Source: SAR86A sp902628085
Lineage (GTDB): Bacteria > Pseudomonadota > Gammaproteobacteria > Magnimaribacterales > D2472
Direction of reading: 5' to 3'
Length of the DNA: 64,000 bases
Assembly: GCA_902628085.1 (NCBI GenBank)
Contig: CACOLO010000001.1
Location: forward strand, 1-64,000
This document shows, piece after piece, positions 53,002 to 62,320 of this stretch. Numbering within the stretch: the first letter of the stretch is position 1; each line of letters starts with the position of its first letter. The notes beneath the pieces are model-generated. The model saw only the letters and a list, made by a program, of their open reading frames with translations. It ran no database searches and was not told where the DNA came from. The position numbers were made by a program, and so were the translations under genes.

Positions 53002-53078
53002 TTTAACGATTCCCCTTACGTTATTTTTTTAGCAAACTATATGTGTAAATTTCGTCTAGATTTGTACTCTACATACAG

Positions 53079-53093
53079 CTATCATAGAGATAG
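53079..53093. promoter_or_regulatory. Candidate LysR-type operator
   Basis: CTATC-ATAGA-GATAG is a perfect 5-bp-arm palindrome and contains TATCATAGAGATA, a T-N11-A LysR box. It lies 70 nt upstream of the ACAD start and 78 nt from the LysR start, where a bidirectional operator would be expected. Confidence 0.4.
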
Positions 53094-53162
53094 ATACATA
53101 CATACTATTCACCATATTTATAATAGTAACAAAATTTTTGATATAACGGGAGACCTTATTAC

Positions 53163-54380
53163 ATGATGCTTGAATTAAGACCAGAAGCTATCGACTTACT
53201 TGATAGAGTAAAAAACTTCATAAATGATGAAGTAAAACCAAAAGAACACGTTTTTCATGATCAAATAAAGGAAGGCGAAGATAGGTGGAATCAATATCCT
53301 GAAGTAATTGATGAGCTAAAAGATAAAGCAAAAGCTTCAGGTTTATGGAATTTATTCTTACCAGAAAGTGAGTTTGGTGCAGGCCTCACTAACTATGAGT
53401 ATGCACATTTAGCTGAACAGATGGGTAAATGTCATATAGCATCAGAGGCAATGAATTGCAGTGCTCCGGACACTGGAAATATGGAAGTTATTGCAAGGTA
53501 CGGTAACGAACAACATCAAGAGGAATGGTTACAACCATTGTTAGATGGAAAAATAAGATCTGCTTTTGGTATGACTGAGCCCGGAACAGCCTCAAGTGAT
53601 GCAACTAACATGCAAGCAACTGCAGTTCTTGATGGGGATGAATATGTCATAAATGGTGAAAAGTGGTGGACTTCAGGTGCTGGTGACCCAAGATGTAAAA
53701 TTATCATTTTTATGTGCGTAACAAATCCAGATAATCCAAAACATCAACGTCATTCAATGATACTTGTTCCAATGGAAACTGAGGGAGTAGAAATAAAAAA
53801 AATGATGCACGTGTTCGGATATGATGATGCACCTCATGGACATGCCCATATGAAATTTACAAACGTTAGGGTTCCAAAAGAAAACCTGTTACTTGGAGAA
53901 GGTAGAGGTTTTGAAATCGCACAAGGAAGATTAGGGCCAGGAAGAATTCATCATTGTATGAGGGCAATTGGTGCAGGCGAAGTAGCACTCGAGCTTATGT
54001 GTAAAAGAGGCATAGATCCCAACAAAGTAGCATTTGGTAAAAATCTTGCTCAACTTGGTGCTAACTTTGATTATATTGCGGAATCAAGAATTGAACTTAA
54101 TGCAGCGAGATTTCTAACATTGGATGCAGCAGTAAAAATGGATACAGTTGGTAATAAAGTTGCAGCAAGTGAGATTGCACAAATAAAAGTTTTTGCTCCA
54201 AATGTCGCTCTAAAAATAATTGATCGAGCAATTCAAATTCATGGTGGTGAAGGCGTTTCTCAATTAACACCTCTTGCAAGTATGTATGCTCACATGCGAA
54301 CACTAAGATTAGCTGATGGACCTGATGAAGTTCATAGAAGAGCTGTTGCTAGATATGAGCTTGGTAAATATATGAGCTAA
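53163..54380 (+). CDS. Acyl-CoA dehydrogenase (ACAD10/11-like)
   Basis: A 405-residue acyl-CoA dehydrogenase. Motifs: FLPESEFGAGLTNYEYAHLAE in part (GAGLTNYEYAHLAE), FGMTEPGTASSDATN, VINGEKWWTSGAGDP, and RIHHCMRAIGAGEVALELM, which is characteristic of ACAD10/11-type long-chain dehydrogenases. The C-terminal IQIHGGEGVSQLTPLA region holds the catalytic end. Start is one of two adjacent ATGs (53163 or 53166) after GGGAG. Probably regulated by the divergent LysR protein. The sbcB gene begins 4 nt downstream. Confidence 0.93.
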   Translation: MMLELRPEAIDLLDRVKNFINDEVKPKEHVFHDQIKEGEDRWNQYPEVIDELKDKAKASGLWNLFLPESEFGAGLTNYEYAHLAEQMGKCHIASEAMNCSAPDTGNMEVIARYGNEQHQEEWLQPLLDGKIRSAFGMTEPGTASSDATNMQATAVLDGDEYVINGEKWWTSGAGDPRCKIIIFMCVTNPDNPKHQRHSMILVPMETEGVEIKKMMHVFGYDDAPHGHAHMKFTNVRVPKENLLLGEGRGFEIAQGRLGPGRIHHCMRAIGAGEVALELMCKRGIDPNKVAFGKNLAQLGANFDYIAESRIELNAARFLTLDAAVKMDTVGNKVAASEIAQIKVFAPNVALKIIDRAIQIHGGEGVSQLTPLASMYAHMRTLRLADGPDEVHRRAVARYELGKYMS

Positions 54381-54384
54381 GCGT

Positions 54385-55779
54385 TTGAATAATTTAATAT
54401 TCTACGATACTGAAACTACAGGAATTCATAAAGATTTTAGTCAAATCATACAATGTGGTTCCATATTTACGGATATCAACTTAAATCAAAAGTCTGAACA
54501 AAATATAGGTAGTGCTCCTTTACCTTGGGTTATCCCTCAACCAAAAGCAATGCTTACAAATAAGAAGATTAATTCCTTTTCATCTAATATTTCGCATTAT
54601 CAAATGATGAAAGAAATTCAAAATCAGTGGAAAGAGTGGTGCTTAGACTTACCAGCAATTTTTATTACGTATAATGGACATGCTTTTGATGAAGAATTAA
54701 TAAGAAGACAGTTTTGGTGCAATCTTCTTGAGCCATACATAACTAATACTAATCAAAATGGAAGACTAGATTTAATGTTAATGATTCATAACATAGCTCC
54801 TTTCTTTTCCGAAGAGATATCAATACCTTATTTTGAAGATGGTCCTGCGTTGAGTATCAAACTTGAACATTTAGCAGATGAGCATGGAATTGACGTAAGT
54901 GATGCACATGATGCAATTTCAGACTGTAAATTTATGATAGGTCTTTGCAAAGTTATTAAAGATAAAATACCTGAAGTTTTTGATTCATTTTTGAACATAT
55001 CAACAAAAGAGGGCATTAAAAATCTTTTGTATTCAAACGAATTCTTAGCTCTTGGTGAAGTCTATAGAAGACATCCTTTTAAATATCCGGTTGTTATTTG
55101 TGGTGCTGATAATTCTAGACCTAACGAGATCTGTTTTTTTGATTTAAGTTTTGATCCCGATGACATTATTAATTTAGATTTCACTGAAATTAATAAAATG
55201 ATTCAGTCTGGTAAAAGAGATCTACCCCTTAAAAAATATAAGATCAACAAAACCATACCTATTTGCTCAAGTAAGCTTTTAAAGAAAAATAACCACTTTG
55301 ATATTACCCATGATGAACTCCAAAGACGTGCAGACATAGTTAGATCTAATAAAGATTTTTTTACAAAGGTTTCGCAAGCTATGGAAGATAGGATAATGAA
55401 TTTTCCTGAACCTGATTATATTGAGGGAACTATCTATTCAGGTGGATTTCCTTCATATAGAGACCAGGATTTAATGAAAGAATTCCATATAACAGATGAT
55501 TTAGAGCAGCTAATAAAAATTTCCAGAAATTTTGAAGATGAGAGATTTCGTCTTTTAGCCGAACGAATAATTTGTAATAAATACTCAACAAATATTCCTG
55601 AAGATATTAAAAGTAGATTCGATGATCTAATAAATGAGCGAGTTCACTCCGAGGGTAAATGGGGTTCTGTTGATAAGGCGCTTAATGAAATTGAAAAACT
55701 TTTAGATGAAAAAAATAATAAAGAAGATCAATCCATTCTCCTTGCAACAAAAGAACAACTGCTTTCAATGCAACAGTAA
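54385..55779 (+). CDS. sbcB: Exodeoxyribonuclease I
   Basis: A 464-residue 3'-5' single-strand DNA exonuclease, near the usual 475. It starts with the DEDD motif YDTETTGIHKDFSQI (TTG start codon; no better one is in frame). The further acidic motifs are TYNGHAFDEELIRRQFW and VSDAHDAISDCKFMIGL, with the catalytic His-Asp in AHDAISD. SH3-like and C-terminal helical domains follow (GDNSRPNE-like CGADNSRPNEICFFDL). It removes overhangs in recombination and mismatch repair. It lies 4 nt behind the ACAD and 2 nt ahead of a hydrolase gene. Confidence 0.93.
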   Translation: MNNLIFYDTETTGIHKDFSQIIQCGSIFTDINLNQKSEQNIGSAPLPWVIPQPKAMLTNKKINSFSSNISHYQMMKEIQNQWKEWCLDLPAIFITYNGHAFDEELIRRQFWCNLLEPYITNTNQNGRLDLMLMIHNIAPFFSEEISIPYFEDGPALSIKLEHLADEHGIDVSDAHDAISDCKFMIGLCKVIKDKIPEVFDSFLNISTKEGIKNLLYSNEFLALGEVYRRHPFKYPVVICGADNSRPNEICFFDLSFDPDDIINLDFTEINKMIQSGKRDLPLKKYKINKTIPICSSKLLKKNNHFDITHDELQRRADIVRSNKDFFTKVSQAMEDRIMNFPEPDYIEGTIYSGGFPSYRDQDLMKEFHITDDLEQLIKISRNFEDERFRLLAERIICNKYSTNIPEDIKSRFDDLINERVHSEGKWGSVDKALNEIEKLLDEKNNKEDQSILLATKEQLLSMQQ

Positions 55780-55781
55780 AG

Positions 55782-56528
55782 ATGAAAATATTAAATTCAG
55801 GTTTAAAAATATTTTTTTGGATCATATTAATAATTTCTTTTGATATAAAATCTGCAATTTCTTTCGAAGAGCTTGATTTAAAAGAGGTGTTTAAAAGTGG
55901 AAGAAGCTTGATGTCTCTTGATAATGGTTTGCATTATCTTGAGGAGGAATCTGATTCACAAAAAGTACTTTTTATTGGTGTTCACGGCAGTGACAGCGAG
56001 GGATATGAATGGATATATCCATTAGTAACAATAAACGATAATCAAAATTTAATGAGTTTCTTTCGTTATAACGACAATTTGTGTCCTAACAGAGCATTCG
56101 CAAATCTTTCTAATGAAATTAATCGTTTATTAGATCAAAACAAAAACATTGAACAGGTAGTTTTAATGGGGCATAGTTATGGCGCTATGATCATAGCAAT
56201 GTTTTCAGAGGCATGGATCAACGAAGTACCATTAACTTTGCATACAGTGGCAGGGCCACTAACCGGGCCTGTGTCGTCTGATCTAAGATCAGGTCTTTTC
56301 AAAAATATGTGTAATTATTCTGCACCTAAATTTGTCAGAGATAACGTTTCTCTCTACCAGTGGAGAACAATTAAAGAATTGGATGGAGCATTTAATAATT
56401 TAGATTATGACCCTCAAATTATAGAAGTTGATGGAAGTAAAGTCACAAGATTACCTAAAACCTATAATGGAAGAAGACTTGGTCATAACTGGTCGATAAG
56501 TTGGGTTGCAGATCAGCTTAAAAAATAA
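55782..56528 (+). CDS. Secreted alpha/beta-hydrolase-fold protein
   Basis: A 248-residue protein with an N-terminal hydrophobic signal or anchor (IFFWIILIISFDIKSAIS). Hydrolase-fold landmarks: LFIGVHGSDSEGYEW (oxyanion loop), nucleophile elbow VVLMGHSYGAMIIAM, and a C-terminal histidine in RRLGHNWSISWVAD. The substrate is unknown; lipase-like or esterase-like. Starts 2 nt after sbcB and is probably transcribed with it. The next gene on the minus strand is a tRNA. Confidence 0.75.
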   Translation: MKILNSGLKIFFWIILIISFDIKSAISFEELDLKEVFKSGRSLMSLDNGLHYLEEESDSQKVLFIGVHGSDSEGYEWIYPLVTINDNQNLMSFFRYNDNLCPNRAFANLSNEINRLLDQNKNIEQVVLMGHSYGAMIIAMFSEAWINEVPLTLHTVAGPLTGPVSSDLRSGLFKNMCNYSAPKFVRDNVSLYQWRTIKELDGAFNNLDYDPQIIEVDGSKVTRLPKTYNGRRLGHNWSISWVADQLKK

Positions 56529-56534
56529 TTATAT

Positions 56535-56611
56535 TGGTGGGCGAGGAGAGATTCGAACTCCCGACTTCCTGCGTGTCGAGCAGACACTCTAACCAACTGA
56601 GTTACTCGCCC
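56535..56611 (-). tRNA. tRNA-Val, anticodon GAC, with unusual C33
   Basis: The minus-strand 77-nt cloverleaf has a perfect acceptor GGGCGAG/CTCGCCC, discriminator A and encoded CCA. The D-arm is ACTC/GAGT with AGTTGGTTA loop, and the T-arm is GGGAG-TTCGAAT-CTCTC. The anticodon stem is TCTGC/GCAGG and the seven-base loop reads TCGACAC, giving anticodon GAC (Val). Position 33 is then C where almost all tRNAs have U. The body resembles tRNA-Asp, but A73 and A35 fit valine. Confidence 0.8.
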
Positions 56612-56674
56612 TAAGGTTCGTAATTTTACACAATAAATGCAGTTAGTCCTTATTTTAATTAAATAACTTTTATC

Positions 56675-57115
56675 CTATAACTCAGCAAGATAGTCATCTA
56701 AACGAGTTTGATTCATTACAAATGAAGATTTCACCATTTGCGCTTTGGTCTTTACGGTATCTAAATTTGAAGAATCATCTCCAACTTGTATCACTCCAAC
56801 CATTGCCATCATTGAGTGAGGAGTACATTGGTATGCATAAACACCTGGCTCGGTAAGTGTAACTGTAATATCTCTGCTTAGTTGACCATTCCATGGGACT
56901 GCGTTAGCAGGAATCATTCCTGGTAAAGAAGCAGAATTGTGTGCAGCATCAGTCGACTCAAAAGTAACTGAGTCACCAACTGCAACTTTAAGAACTGCAG
57001 GTTCAAAAATCATAACACCGCCTGATCCTTGGTTGAGCATTTTTACGACGTGATTTGCGCTAGCAAGCTCAAATTGAACTAGCAGCAATGGAATCATAAG
57101 TAGATATTTGTTCAT
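56675..57115 (-). CDS. Pseudoazurin-type blue copper protein
   Basis: A 146-residue periplasmic cupredoxin with signal peptide (LMIPLLLVQFELASA, mature from NHVVKML). Type-1 copper ligands: His in DAAHNSASLPGM, then Cys-His-Met in YQCTPHSMMAMVGVIQVG. The C-terminal tail matches pseudoazurin. It carries electrons in the periplasm, classically to denitrification enzymes; none are in the window, so another acceptor such as a cytochrome oxidase or dehydrogenase is possible. It has its own promoter region (140 bp divergent from the beta-lactamase-like gene). Confidence 0.93.
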   Translation of the reverse strand: MNKYLLMIPLLLVQFELASANHVVKMLNQGSGGVMIFEPAVLKVAVGDSVTFESTDAAHNSASLPGMIPANAVPWNGQLSRDITVTLTEPGVYAYQCTPHSMMAMVGVIQVGDDSSNLDTVKTKAQMVKSSFVMNQTRLDDYLAEL

Positions 57116-57255
57116 TATAAATCTCCGTTTTGCTAATATTTTAATTATTTATAATTAAATATCAATAATATTTATAATATTAAATATTTTCTGTTGGAAT
57201 ATCATTAAATTAAAGATATATTAAACACATATTCACCTCATATAAGGAATCACAA

Positions 57256-58473
57256 ATGCATATTTTCAGAATAAATTTTTTATTAATAATATTATTGTCT
57301 TCATCAGATATGTTAGCTTCATATTTTCCAGCTAACTCATGGGAAATTTCTTCACCTGAACAACAACAAGTGCGTTCAGATAATGTAAATGCATTAATAA
57401 ATTTAGCTTTCCTAGATGATTCTACTCAAGCAGTTGTAGTTGTTAAAAATGGCAAAATTATTTCAGAAAAATACGCAGAGGGATATGATAAAAACTCTCA
57501 TGGAACCTCATGGTCAATGGCTAAAAGTTATTATGCTGCTTTGATAGGTATATCAATTGATAAAGGTGAAATAAGCAGCTTGGATGACAAAGTTGGTAAA
57601 TATTTAGATTATTTTAATGATGAGAGATCTGAAATAACAATAAGAGATCTTTTAGATATGTCGAGTGGACTTGATTTTCCAAAAGATGAACATGAGACAA
57701 TGTTTTTTCAAGAGGATCACTTAAAGTATGCAATGAATGTTGGTGTTGAAAAATCTGCAGGTCTAAAATTTGAGTATAACAACGTTAATTCAATGTTGCT
57801 TGGAGATATTTTAATTGCTGCAACAGGAAAAAAAGCCGACACACTTCTGAAAGAGAGAATTTTAGATCATATTGGCGTAAAAGATTACAAGTTATGGAAA
57901 GATGAAAATGGAAATGTTCTTACATATTGTTGTGTCGATATGTCAGCTAGAGACTACTCAAAAATTGGATTGTTATTTTCAAGAAATGGAAACTGGGATG
58001 GGAAACAATTAATATCAAAAAAATATGTTGATGAAACATTTCAAGTAGTCTGGGACATTACACCACAAAGATTCACAGAATTAAAAAGAGGTTATTCGTT
58101 GCACTGGTGGGTTTCTGCATACGAAGAAGATTTTAAAATATTTAATACTAGTGGAAAATTTGGTCAATTCACATTCGTTGATAGAGAAAATGACATAGTT
58201 GTTACAAAAATTACAAAATATAGTCAGCAAGACTCTGGTGACATTCAAAAATGGGGGATTATGAAGTATCTAAGATGGGCTGGTGTTGAAAATGCAATCA
58301 AATTAGGCAGAATCTTAATTGAAAATGGAGCTGTTGAATCAGGTTCTGATGTAATTACACCATTTACTGATGAAGAAGGTGAATCAAAAGAGTTTAATGT
58401 GCGATATGGAGATTTTATAAGTGCAATAGAAAACTTGAGTTGTAATTGTTATCCGCTCGAGAGATTCAATTAA
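57256..58473 (+). CDS. Beta-lactamase-fold (class C-like) serine hydrolase
   Basis: A 405-residue secreted serine hydrolase of the beta-lactamase/esterase EstB family. Signal sequence residues 3-21. The active site SxxK is in TSWSMAKSYYAAL, the YxN motif is in FEYNNVNSMLLGD, and the KTG-like box is HWWVSAYE...NTSGKFGQF. These are typically esterases, amidases or D-aminopeptidases, not antibiotic-inactivating beta-lactamases. Ribosome site TAAGGA. Its last 4 nt overlap a small convergent gene. Confidence 0.88.
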   Translation: MHIFRINFLLIILLSSSDMLASYFPANSWEISSPEQQQVRSDNVNALINLAFLDDSTQAVVVVKNGKIISEKYAEGYDKNSHGTSWSMAKSYYAALIGISIDKGEISSLDDKVGKYLDYFNDERSEITIRDLLDMSSGLDFPKDEHETMFFQEDHLKYAMNVGVEKSAGLKFEYNNVNSMLLGDILIAATGKKADTLLKERILDHIGVKDYKLWKDENGNVLTYCCVDMSARDYSKIGLLFSRNGNWDGKQLISKKYVDETFQVVWDITPQRFTELKRGYSLHWWVSAYEEDFKIFNTSGKFGQFTFVDRENDIVVTKITKYSQQDSGDIQKWGIMKYLRWAGVENAIKLGRILIENGAVESGSDVITPFTDEEGESKEFNVRYGDFISAIENLSCNCYPLERFN

Positions 58474-58649
58474 GAACTATTAATCTTTTTTAAAAAAGCA
58501 TTTTTGTCTTTTGCCCATTCTTCAAAATAGTAACCATCATTACCTTGTTTATTTAAGTATCTTATAAAGTATCTTCCATTCTCATCTTGGTAGCCTTCAT
58601 GGAATGGTTTTCCGGTTTCCTGATTTAGTCTTTTGTATCTATCATCCAT
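58470..58649 (-). CDS. Small hydrophilic protein, 59 residues, function unknown
   Basis: A short gene filling the gap between the beta-lactamase-like gene and the SLC13 permease. The protein starts MDDRYKRLNQETGKPF, continues HEGYQDENGRYFIRYL and ends AFLKKINSS. It is rich in Tyr, Asp, Glu and Lys with no hydrophobic segment, so it is cytoplasmic. Only 3 nt separate it from the upstream permease stop codon on the same strand, which suggests co-transcription. Family not recognised. Confidence 0.6.
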   Translation of the reverse strand: MDDRYKRLNQETGKPFHEGYQDENGRYFIRYLNKQGNDGYYFEEWAKDKNAFLKKINSS

Positions 58650-58652
58650 TAT

Positions 58653-60419
58653 TTAAGTCCATACAAAGAGAATCATAGGTATAGATGCTAAAATAATTAG
58701 CACATCCATAGGTAATCCCATTCGCCAATAATCAGTAAATTTGTAATTACCCGGACCCATAACAACTGTATTACATTGATGTCCTATAGGAGTTAAAAAT
58801 GCACAGCTTGCGCCAACTGCAACCACCATCAAAAATGGCTCAATTGCATATCCAAGCTCAACAGCTATGCCAGTAGATATTGGAGCCATTATGACTGCGG
58901 TTGCTGCATTATTAATTATGTCTGTAGTAGCCATAGTCACTATCAAGATAATTAAAAGTATCCAAAACAAACTAAGATCTGAGGCATATGCTGAGATTGA
59001 AGTCGCAATTAAGCTACTAACACCAGTAGTTTGAAGGGCAGTACCTATTGGTATCATTGCAGCTAGCATAACTATAATAGGCCAATCAATTTTTCTATAA
59101 AAATTACTATCAATTATTTTTATTCTCACAAAAGCTAGTACACAAAATAAAAATGCAGGAGCAGCGCTTAAATAGTTAAATGAAACTAAGAAAATTGAAA
59201 GCATGAAAAAGACTAATCCTTTCAATAATCTACTTCTGCTTGGAATTGTTTGGAGCTCTCTTTGCCTCAGAGGCATCAAACCCAAGTGCTTTATTTTATT
59301 TGATACATCCTCTTCAGCTAAATCCCTCACACCTAAAAGCAAAACATCACCAGCTCTAAATGTTTCTCTTGTTAATCTAGTTCTATATTTTGATCCTTTT
59401 CTCCAAAGACCTAATAGATTTAGTTCCTCAAAAGCTAGTTTTAAGAAAAATTCATATTTTCTTCCTATAAGTCTTGAGCCAGGCGTAATCATTACTTCAA
59501 TTTCTTCAAGATCATCTTCGTCGAAGGAGTGAAGCTCTTTTGGAATTGAAAAATCAAAAATATCAAGGATATTACCAATATCATCAGGAGGAGTTTTGAT
59601 AACTAAGATTTGTCCTGCCTTGATTCTCATATTATTTTGAACTTTTTTTACAGAACCGCTTTCAGAAACTATTCCTAAAATCTCAGTGTCTTCACCAGCT
59701 TGCTTTTTAAATGCATATAATGTCATCCCAATTGATGAGCTCTCCTCATTTACAAGAACTTCAAATAAGTATCCTTTTAGATTAATTAAATTTTCATTTG
59801 AAGGTATTTCTTTTCTTAAGAAAATTAGTTTGTTTCCAATAAATGCTATAAATAAAATACAAATAACAGTTATAACAACACCAACATATGAGAAATCAAA
59901 AAAATTAAATCCAGAACTAGAAATTGATGCTTTATATTCGGAAATAATAATATTTGGTGGAGTACCAATTGCGGTATTCATTCCGCCTAAAATACATGCA
60001 AAAGCTAAAGGCATTAAGTACTTAGAAGGATGCCATTCCATTTTTTGACATATATTTAACGTAATAGGCAACAAAATGGCTAATGCACCAATATTATTTA
60101 TGAAGGAAGATAATACCGCTGCAATTAGCAGCAACGAAATCATAAATTGCATTTCTGTAAATTCTCTTCCACCAATCAACTTTCCAACTAGACCTGCTAT
60201 GCCCGAATTACTCAAACCTTGGCTGATTATCAAAACAAGCGCCACTGTCATTACTGCTGGGTGAGCAAATCCTAAGAATGCTTCATTCGCAGGAATAATT
60301 TCTAGAACAACTAAAACAAATAAAGCGCCAACAGCTAATGCGTCATACCTGACTTTACTCCATATAAATAAACCAAGAAGGGCTAGAAGTGTGAGAGATA
60401 ATATATATTGATCGCTCAT
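58653..60419 (-). CDS. SLC13/DASS-type permease with two RCK_C (TrkA_C) domains
   Basis: A 588-residue membrane protein. N-terminal helices carry ANEAFLGFAHPAVMTVA and INNIGALAILLPI. Then come GMNTAIGTPPNIIISEY and, between about residues 205 and 370, two soluble TrkA_C-like domains (LINLKGYLFEVLVNE onward and EVMITPGSRLIGRKYEF onward). C-terminal helices include MIPIGTALQTTG and FLTPIGHQCNTVVMGPG. This is the CitT/SLC13 layout with regulatory insert, as in sulfate or anion permeases of marine bacteria. Likely Na-driven anion (sulfate, dicarboxylate) uptake. Confidence 0.92.
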   Translation of the reverse strand: MSDQYILSLTLLALLGLFIWSKVRYDALAVGALFVLVVLEIIPANEAFLGFAHPAVMTVALVLIISQGLSNSGIAGLVGKLIGGREFTEMQFMISLLLIAAVLSSFINNIGALAILLPITLNICQKMEWHPSKYLMPLAFACILGGMNTAIGTPPNIIISEYKASISSSGFNFFDFSYVGVVITVICILFIAFIGNKLIFLRKEIPSNENLINLKGYLFEVLVNEESSSIGMTLYAFKKQAGEDTEILGIVSESGSVKKVQNNMRIKAGQILVIKTPPDDIGNILDIFDFSIPKELHSFDEDDLEEIEVMITPGSRLIGRKYEFFLKLAFEELNLLGLWRKGSKYRTRLTRETFRAGDVLLLGVRDLAEEDVSNKIKHLGLMPLRQRELQTIPSRSRLLKGLVFFMLSIFLVSFNYLSAAPAFLFCVLAFVRIKIIDSNFYRKIDWPIIVMLAAMIPIGTALQTTGVSSLIATSISAYASDLSLFWILLIILIVTMATTDIINNAATAVIMAPISTGIAVELGYAIEPFLMVVAVGASCAFLTPIGHQCNTVVMGPGNYKFTDYWRMGLPMDVLIILASIPMILFVWT

Positions 60420-60429
60420 AAAGCACCAA

Positions 60430-61515
60430 TTATTTTGGCATTGATTCTACATATAATGAGGTAGATGGATATGCAAACTCTGAACCATTTTCTTTGACGA
60501 TTTTCATTATATTAAACACAAGATTTTCTTTAACTTTATTAAATGCAGCAAATCCCATAGGGTCAGCATATGCCACTATCATTACATCAATAGAACTCCC
60601 TCCGAGTTCAACTACTCTCACTACAGGATCTAAATCATCGTCAGTTACAAAATCATTGGATTTAATAATATAGTCTTTTATTTGATTTCTTATTGATTCA
60701 AGTTGCTCAACAGTAGTTGAATAAACAAGATTAATTTTCCAATTAATTCTTCTATTAATCATTTCTCCATGATTTATGACTTTTACATCAGAAAGATCTT
60801 TGTTAGGGATTACCATAGGAGCAGTATCAAATGTTCTAATAACTGTTGACCTAAAACCAATACTTTCTACAATTCCGTGTAATTGACCACTGACCTCAAT
60901 TCTATCCCCAGGTTGAAATCTATGTTCTCCAATAATAAGTATTCCAGATATTAAATTTTTAAAGAAATCTTGTGCTCCCAAAGCAACTGCGACTGAGAAA
61001 AGACCAAGTCCTGCTACAAGCGGCCCAATTTGGATACCAAAAATATCTAGAATAATAGCTACACCAACTACCCACACAATAAATTTTGAAGCTCTCTCTA
61101 GCCACATTTGCATTGAAGCAGTTAGCCACGAGCTTGTTGATAATGCTTCAAAAATTGGTTTTACCGCATTAGCGAGTGCACTAAAAATTGTGAAAATAAC
61201 AAATGCTTTAACAATATTTGTTGCAATATCTCCAATTAATCCTGATAAAGGTAGAATCAAAGTGCAGATATAAAGAGCTATTGTTACAGGAACTAAACCA
61301 ATAGGCCTCCTTAAAGCATTTAGAATTTCATCATCAATTTTTGATTCTGTACTGTCAGCTAACTTTCCTAGAGCATTTAAGATTACAGATATGATAAAAC
61401 CCCTAAATAAAAAGGCTGCTAAAATTACTAGCAAAGAAGAAATAATTGAACCAAGGTCAATTCCTAGAAATCCTGTTGACCATACTTCAGATAATAAATT
61501 CAAAAAATCTTGCAT
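60430..61515 (-). CDS. Small-conductance mechanosensitive channel (MscS family)
   Basis: A 361-residue channel protein with five helices before the MscS core. The pore-lining TM3 is glycine/alanine rich (GLGLFSVAVALGAQDFFKNLISG), followed by the beta domain with EHRFQPGDRIEVSGQLHGIVESIGFRST in part (GDRIEVSGQLHGIVESIG), and IPNKDLSD. The C-terminal alpha/beta domain follows. It relieves hypo-osmotic stress or conducts small osmolytes. Directly upstream of the SLC13 gene (10 nt) and probably in its operon. Confidence 0.93.
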   Translation of the reverse strand: MQDFLNLLSEVWSTGFLGIDLGSIISSLLVILAAFLFRGFIISVILNALGKLADSTESKIDDEILNALRRPIGLVPVTIALYICTLILPLSGLIGDIATNIVKAFVIFTIFSALANAVKPIFEALSTSSWLTASMQMWLERASKFIVWVVGVAIILDIFGIQIGPLVAGLGLFSVAVALGAQDFFKNLISGILIIGEHRFQPGDRIEVSGQLHGIVESIGFRSTVIRTFDTAPMVIPNKDLSDVKVINHGEMINRRINWKINLVYSTTVEQLESIRNQIKDYIIKSNDFVTDDDLDPVVRVVELGGSSIDVMIVAYADPMGFAAFNKVKENLVFNIMKIVKENGSEFAYPSTSLYVESMPK

Positions 61516-61576
61516 AATAAAATCACTGTTTAAGTTATTTTAAGGTTATTTCGAGTATTAAATCAAAAAGAATAGG

Positions 61577-62278
61577 CTATTTAGCAAACTTATCTTTTAT
61601 AAAATAAGGTAAATAAATTAAATAAAATACCGCAATTGCCAATGGCGTTGTTACCAGAAGGTGAAGTGGAGGATCTGGAAAAACGTCCATCAGAGAAGCT
61701 CCTTCCGGTTTAGCTATTAAGTACCAAAAATTAGCAGGCTCGCCAAGAATTAAATTTATTACATATACTATTGGTAATAGTACTAGTGCTGTAATTAAAG
61801 AGACCGTGACAATGTCTTTAGCATATGGCCTATTTCCAAGAGTAACAGTTGCATACATTATCCCAACTATAATCATGCCATGACCAATCATAAAAAATAT
61901 GTAATCTAAGTCATGATGACTGATATCAGGTGTCAAGATAGCCATTGTAGCTCCACCAAGACCCCAGAAGAAAGCACATGTGTATAGTAAGCGTGGGCCT
62001 CCAAGTAAAAACCAAACTAAAAAAATTTCAGATAAATCGCACATATGAAGTGGAATTGTCTCTCTCCAATCGTATGGGTCAGCCAGTAAATATAAGTCTT
62101 TATATGGTGAAATTATTACATGAGCGGCTATAATTCCAGCAACAATCTTTCTCATTAAAGAAATTTGTTCATCAGATTTATTTTTATAAAATTTAGGTAA
62201 GAAAATTGCAACAAGAACAATTGATAAAATTGTTAAGAGATGAACTGTCCCAAAAATCTCAAATGGCGTACCAAACAT
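61577..62278 (-). CDS. YwaF/TIGR02206-type integral membrane protein
   Basis: A 233-residue protein with about six or seven helices. The opening IFGTVHLLTILSIV and the central LPLHMCDLSE-type motif (IPLHMCDLSEIFLVW), the HHDLDYIFFMIGHGMIIVG helix and the closing PEGASLMDVFPDPPLHLL are characteristic of this uncharacterised family. Function unknown. The gene stands 61 nt upstream of the MscS gene on the same strand. Confidence 0.8.
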   Translation of the reverse strand: MFGTPFEIFGTVHLLTILSIVLVAIFLPKFYKNKSDEQISLMRKIVAGIIAAHVIISPYKDLYLLADPYDWRETIPLHMCDLSEIFLVWFLLGGPRLLYTCAFFWGLGGATMAILTPDISHHDLDYIFFMIGHGMIIVGIMYATVTLGNRPYAKDIVTVSLITALVLLPIVYVINLILGEPANFWYLIAKPEGASLMDVFPDPPLHLLVTTPLAIAVFYLIYLPYFIKDKFAK

Positions 62279-62320
62279 AAAACTTACCTATTAATTTATG
62301 AGTTGTGATTATATTATTAT

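Noticed and set aside
53091..53106. Short TACA/TAGA microrepeat in the LysR-ACAD spacer
   Set aside because: Only about four units of imperfect tetranucleotide repeat, within what AT-rich sequence gives by chance.
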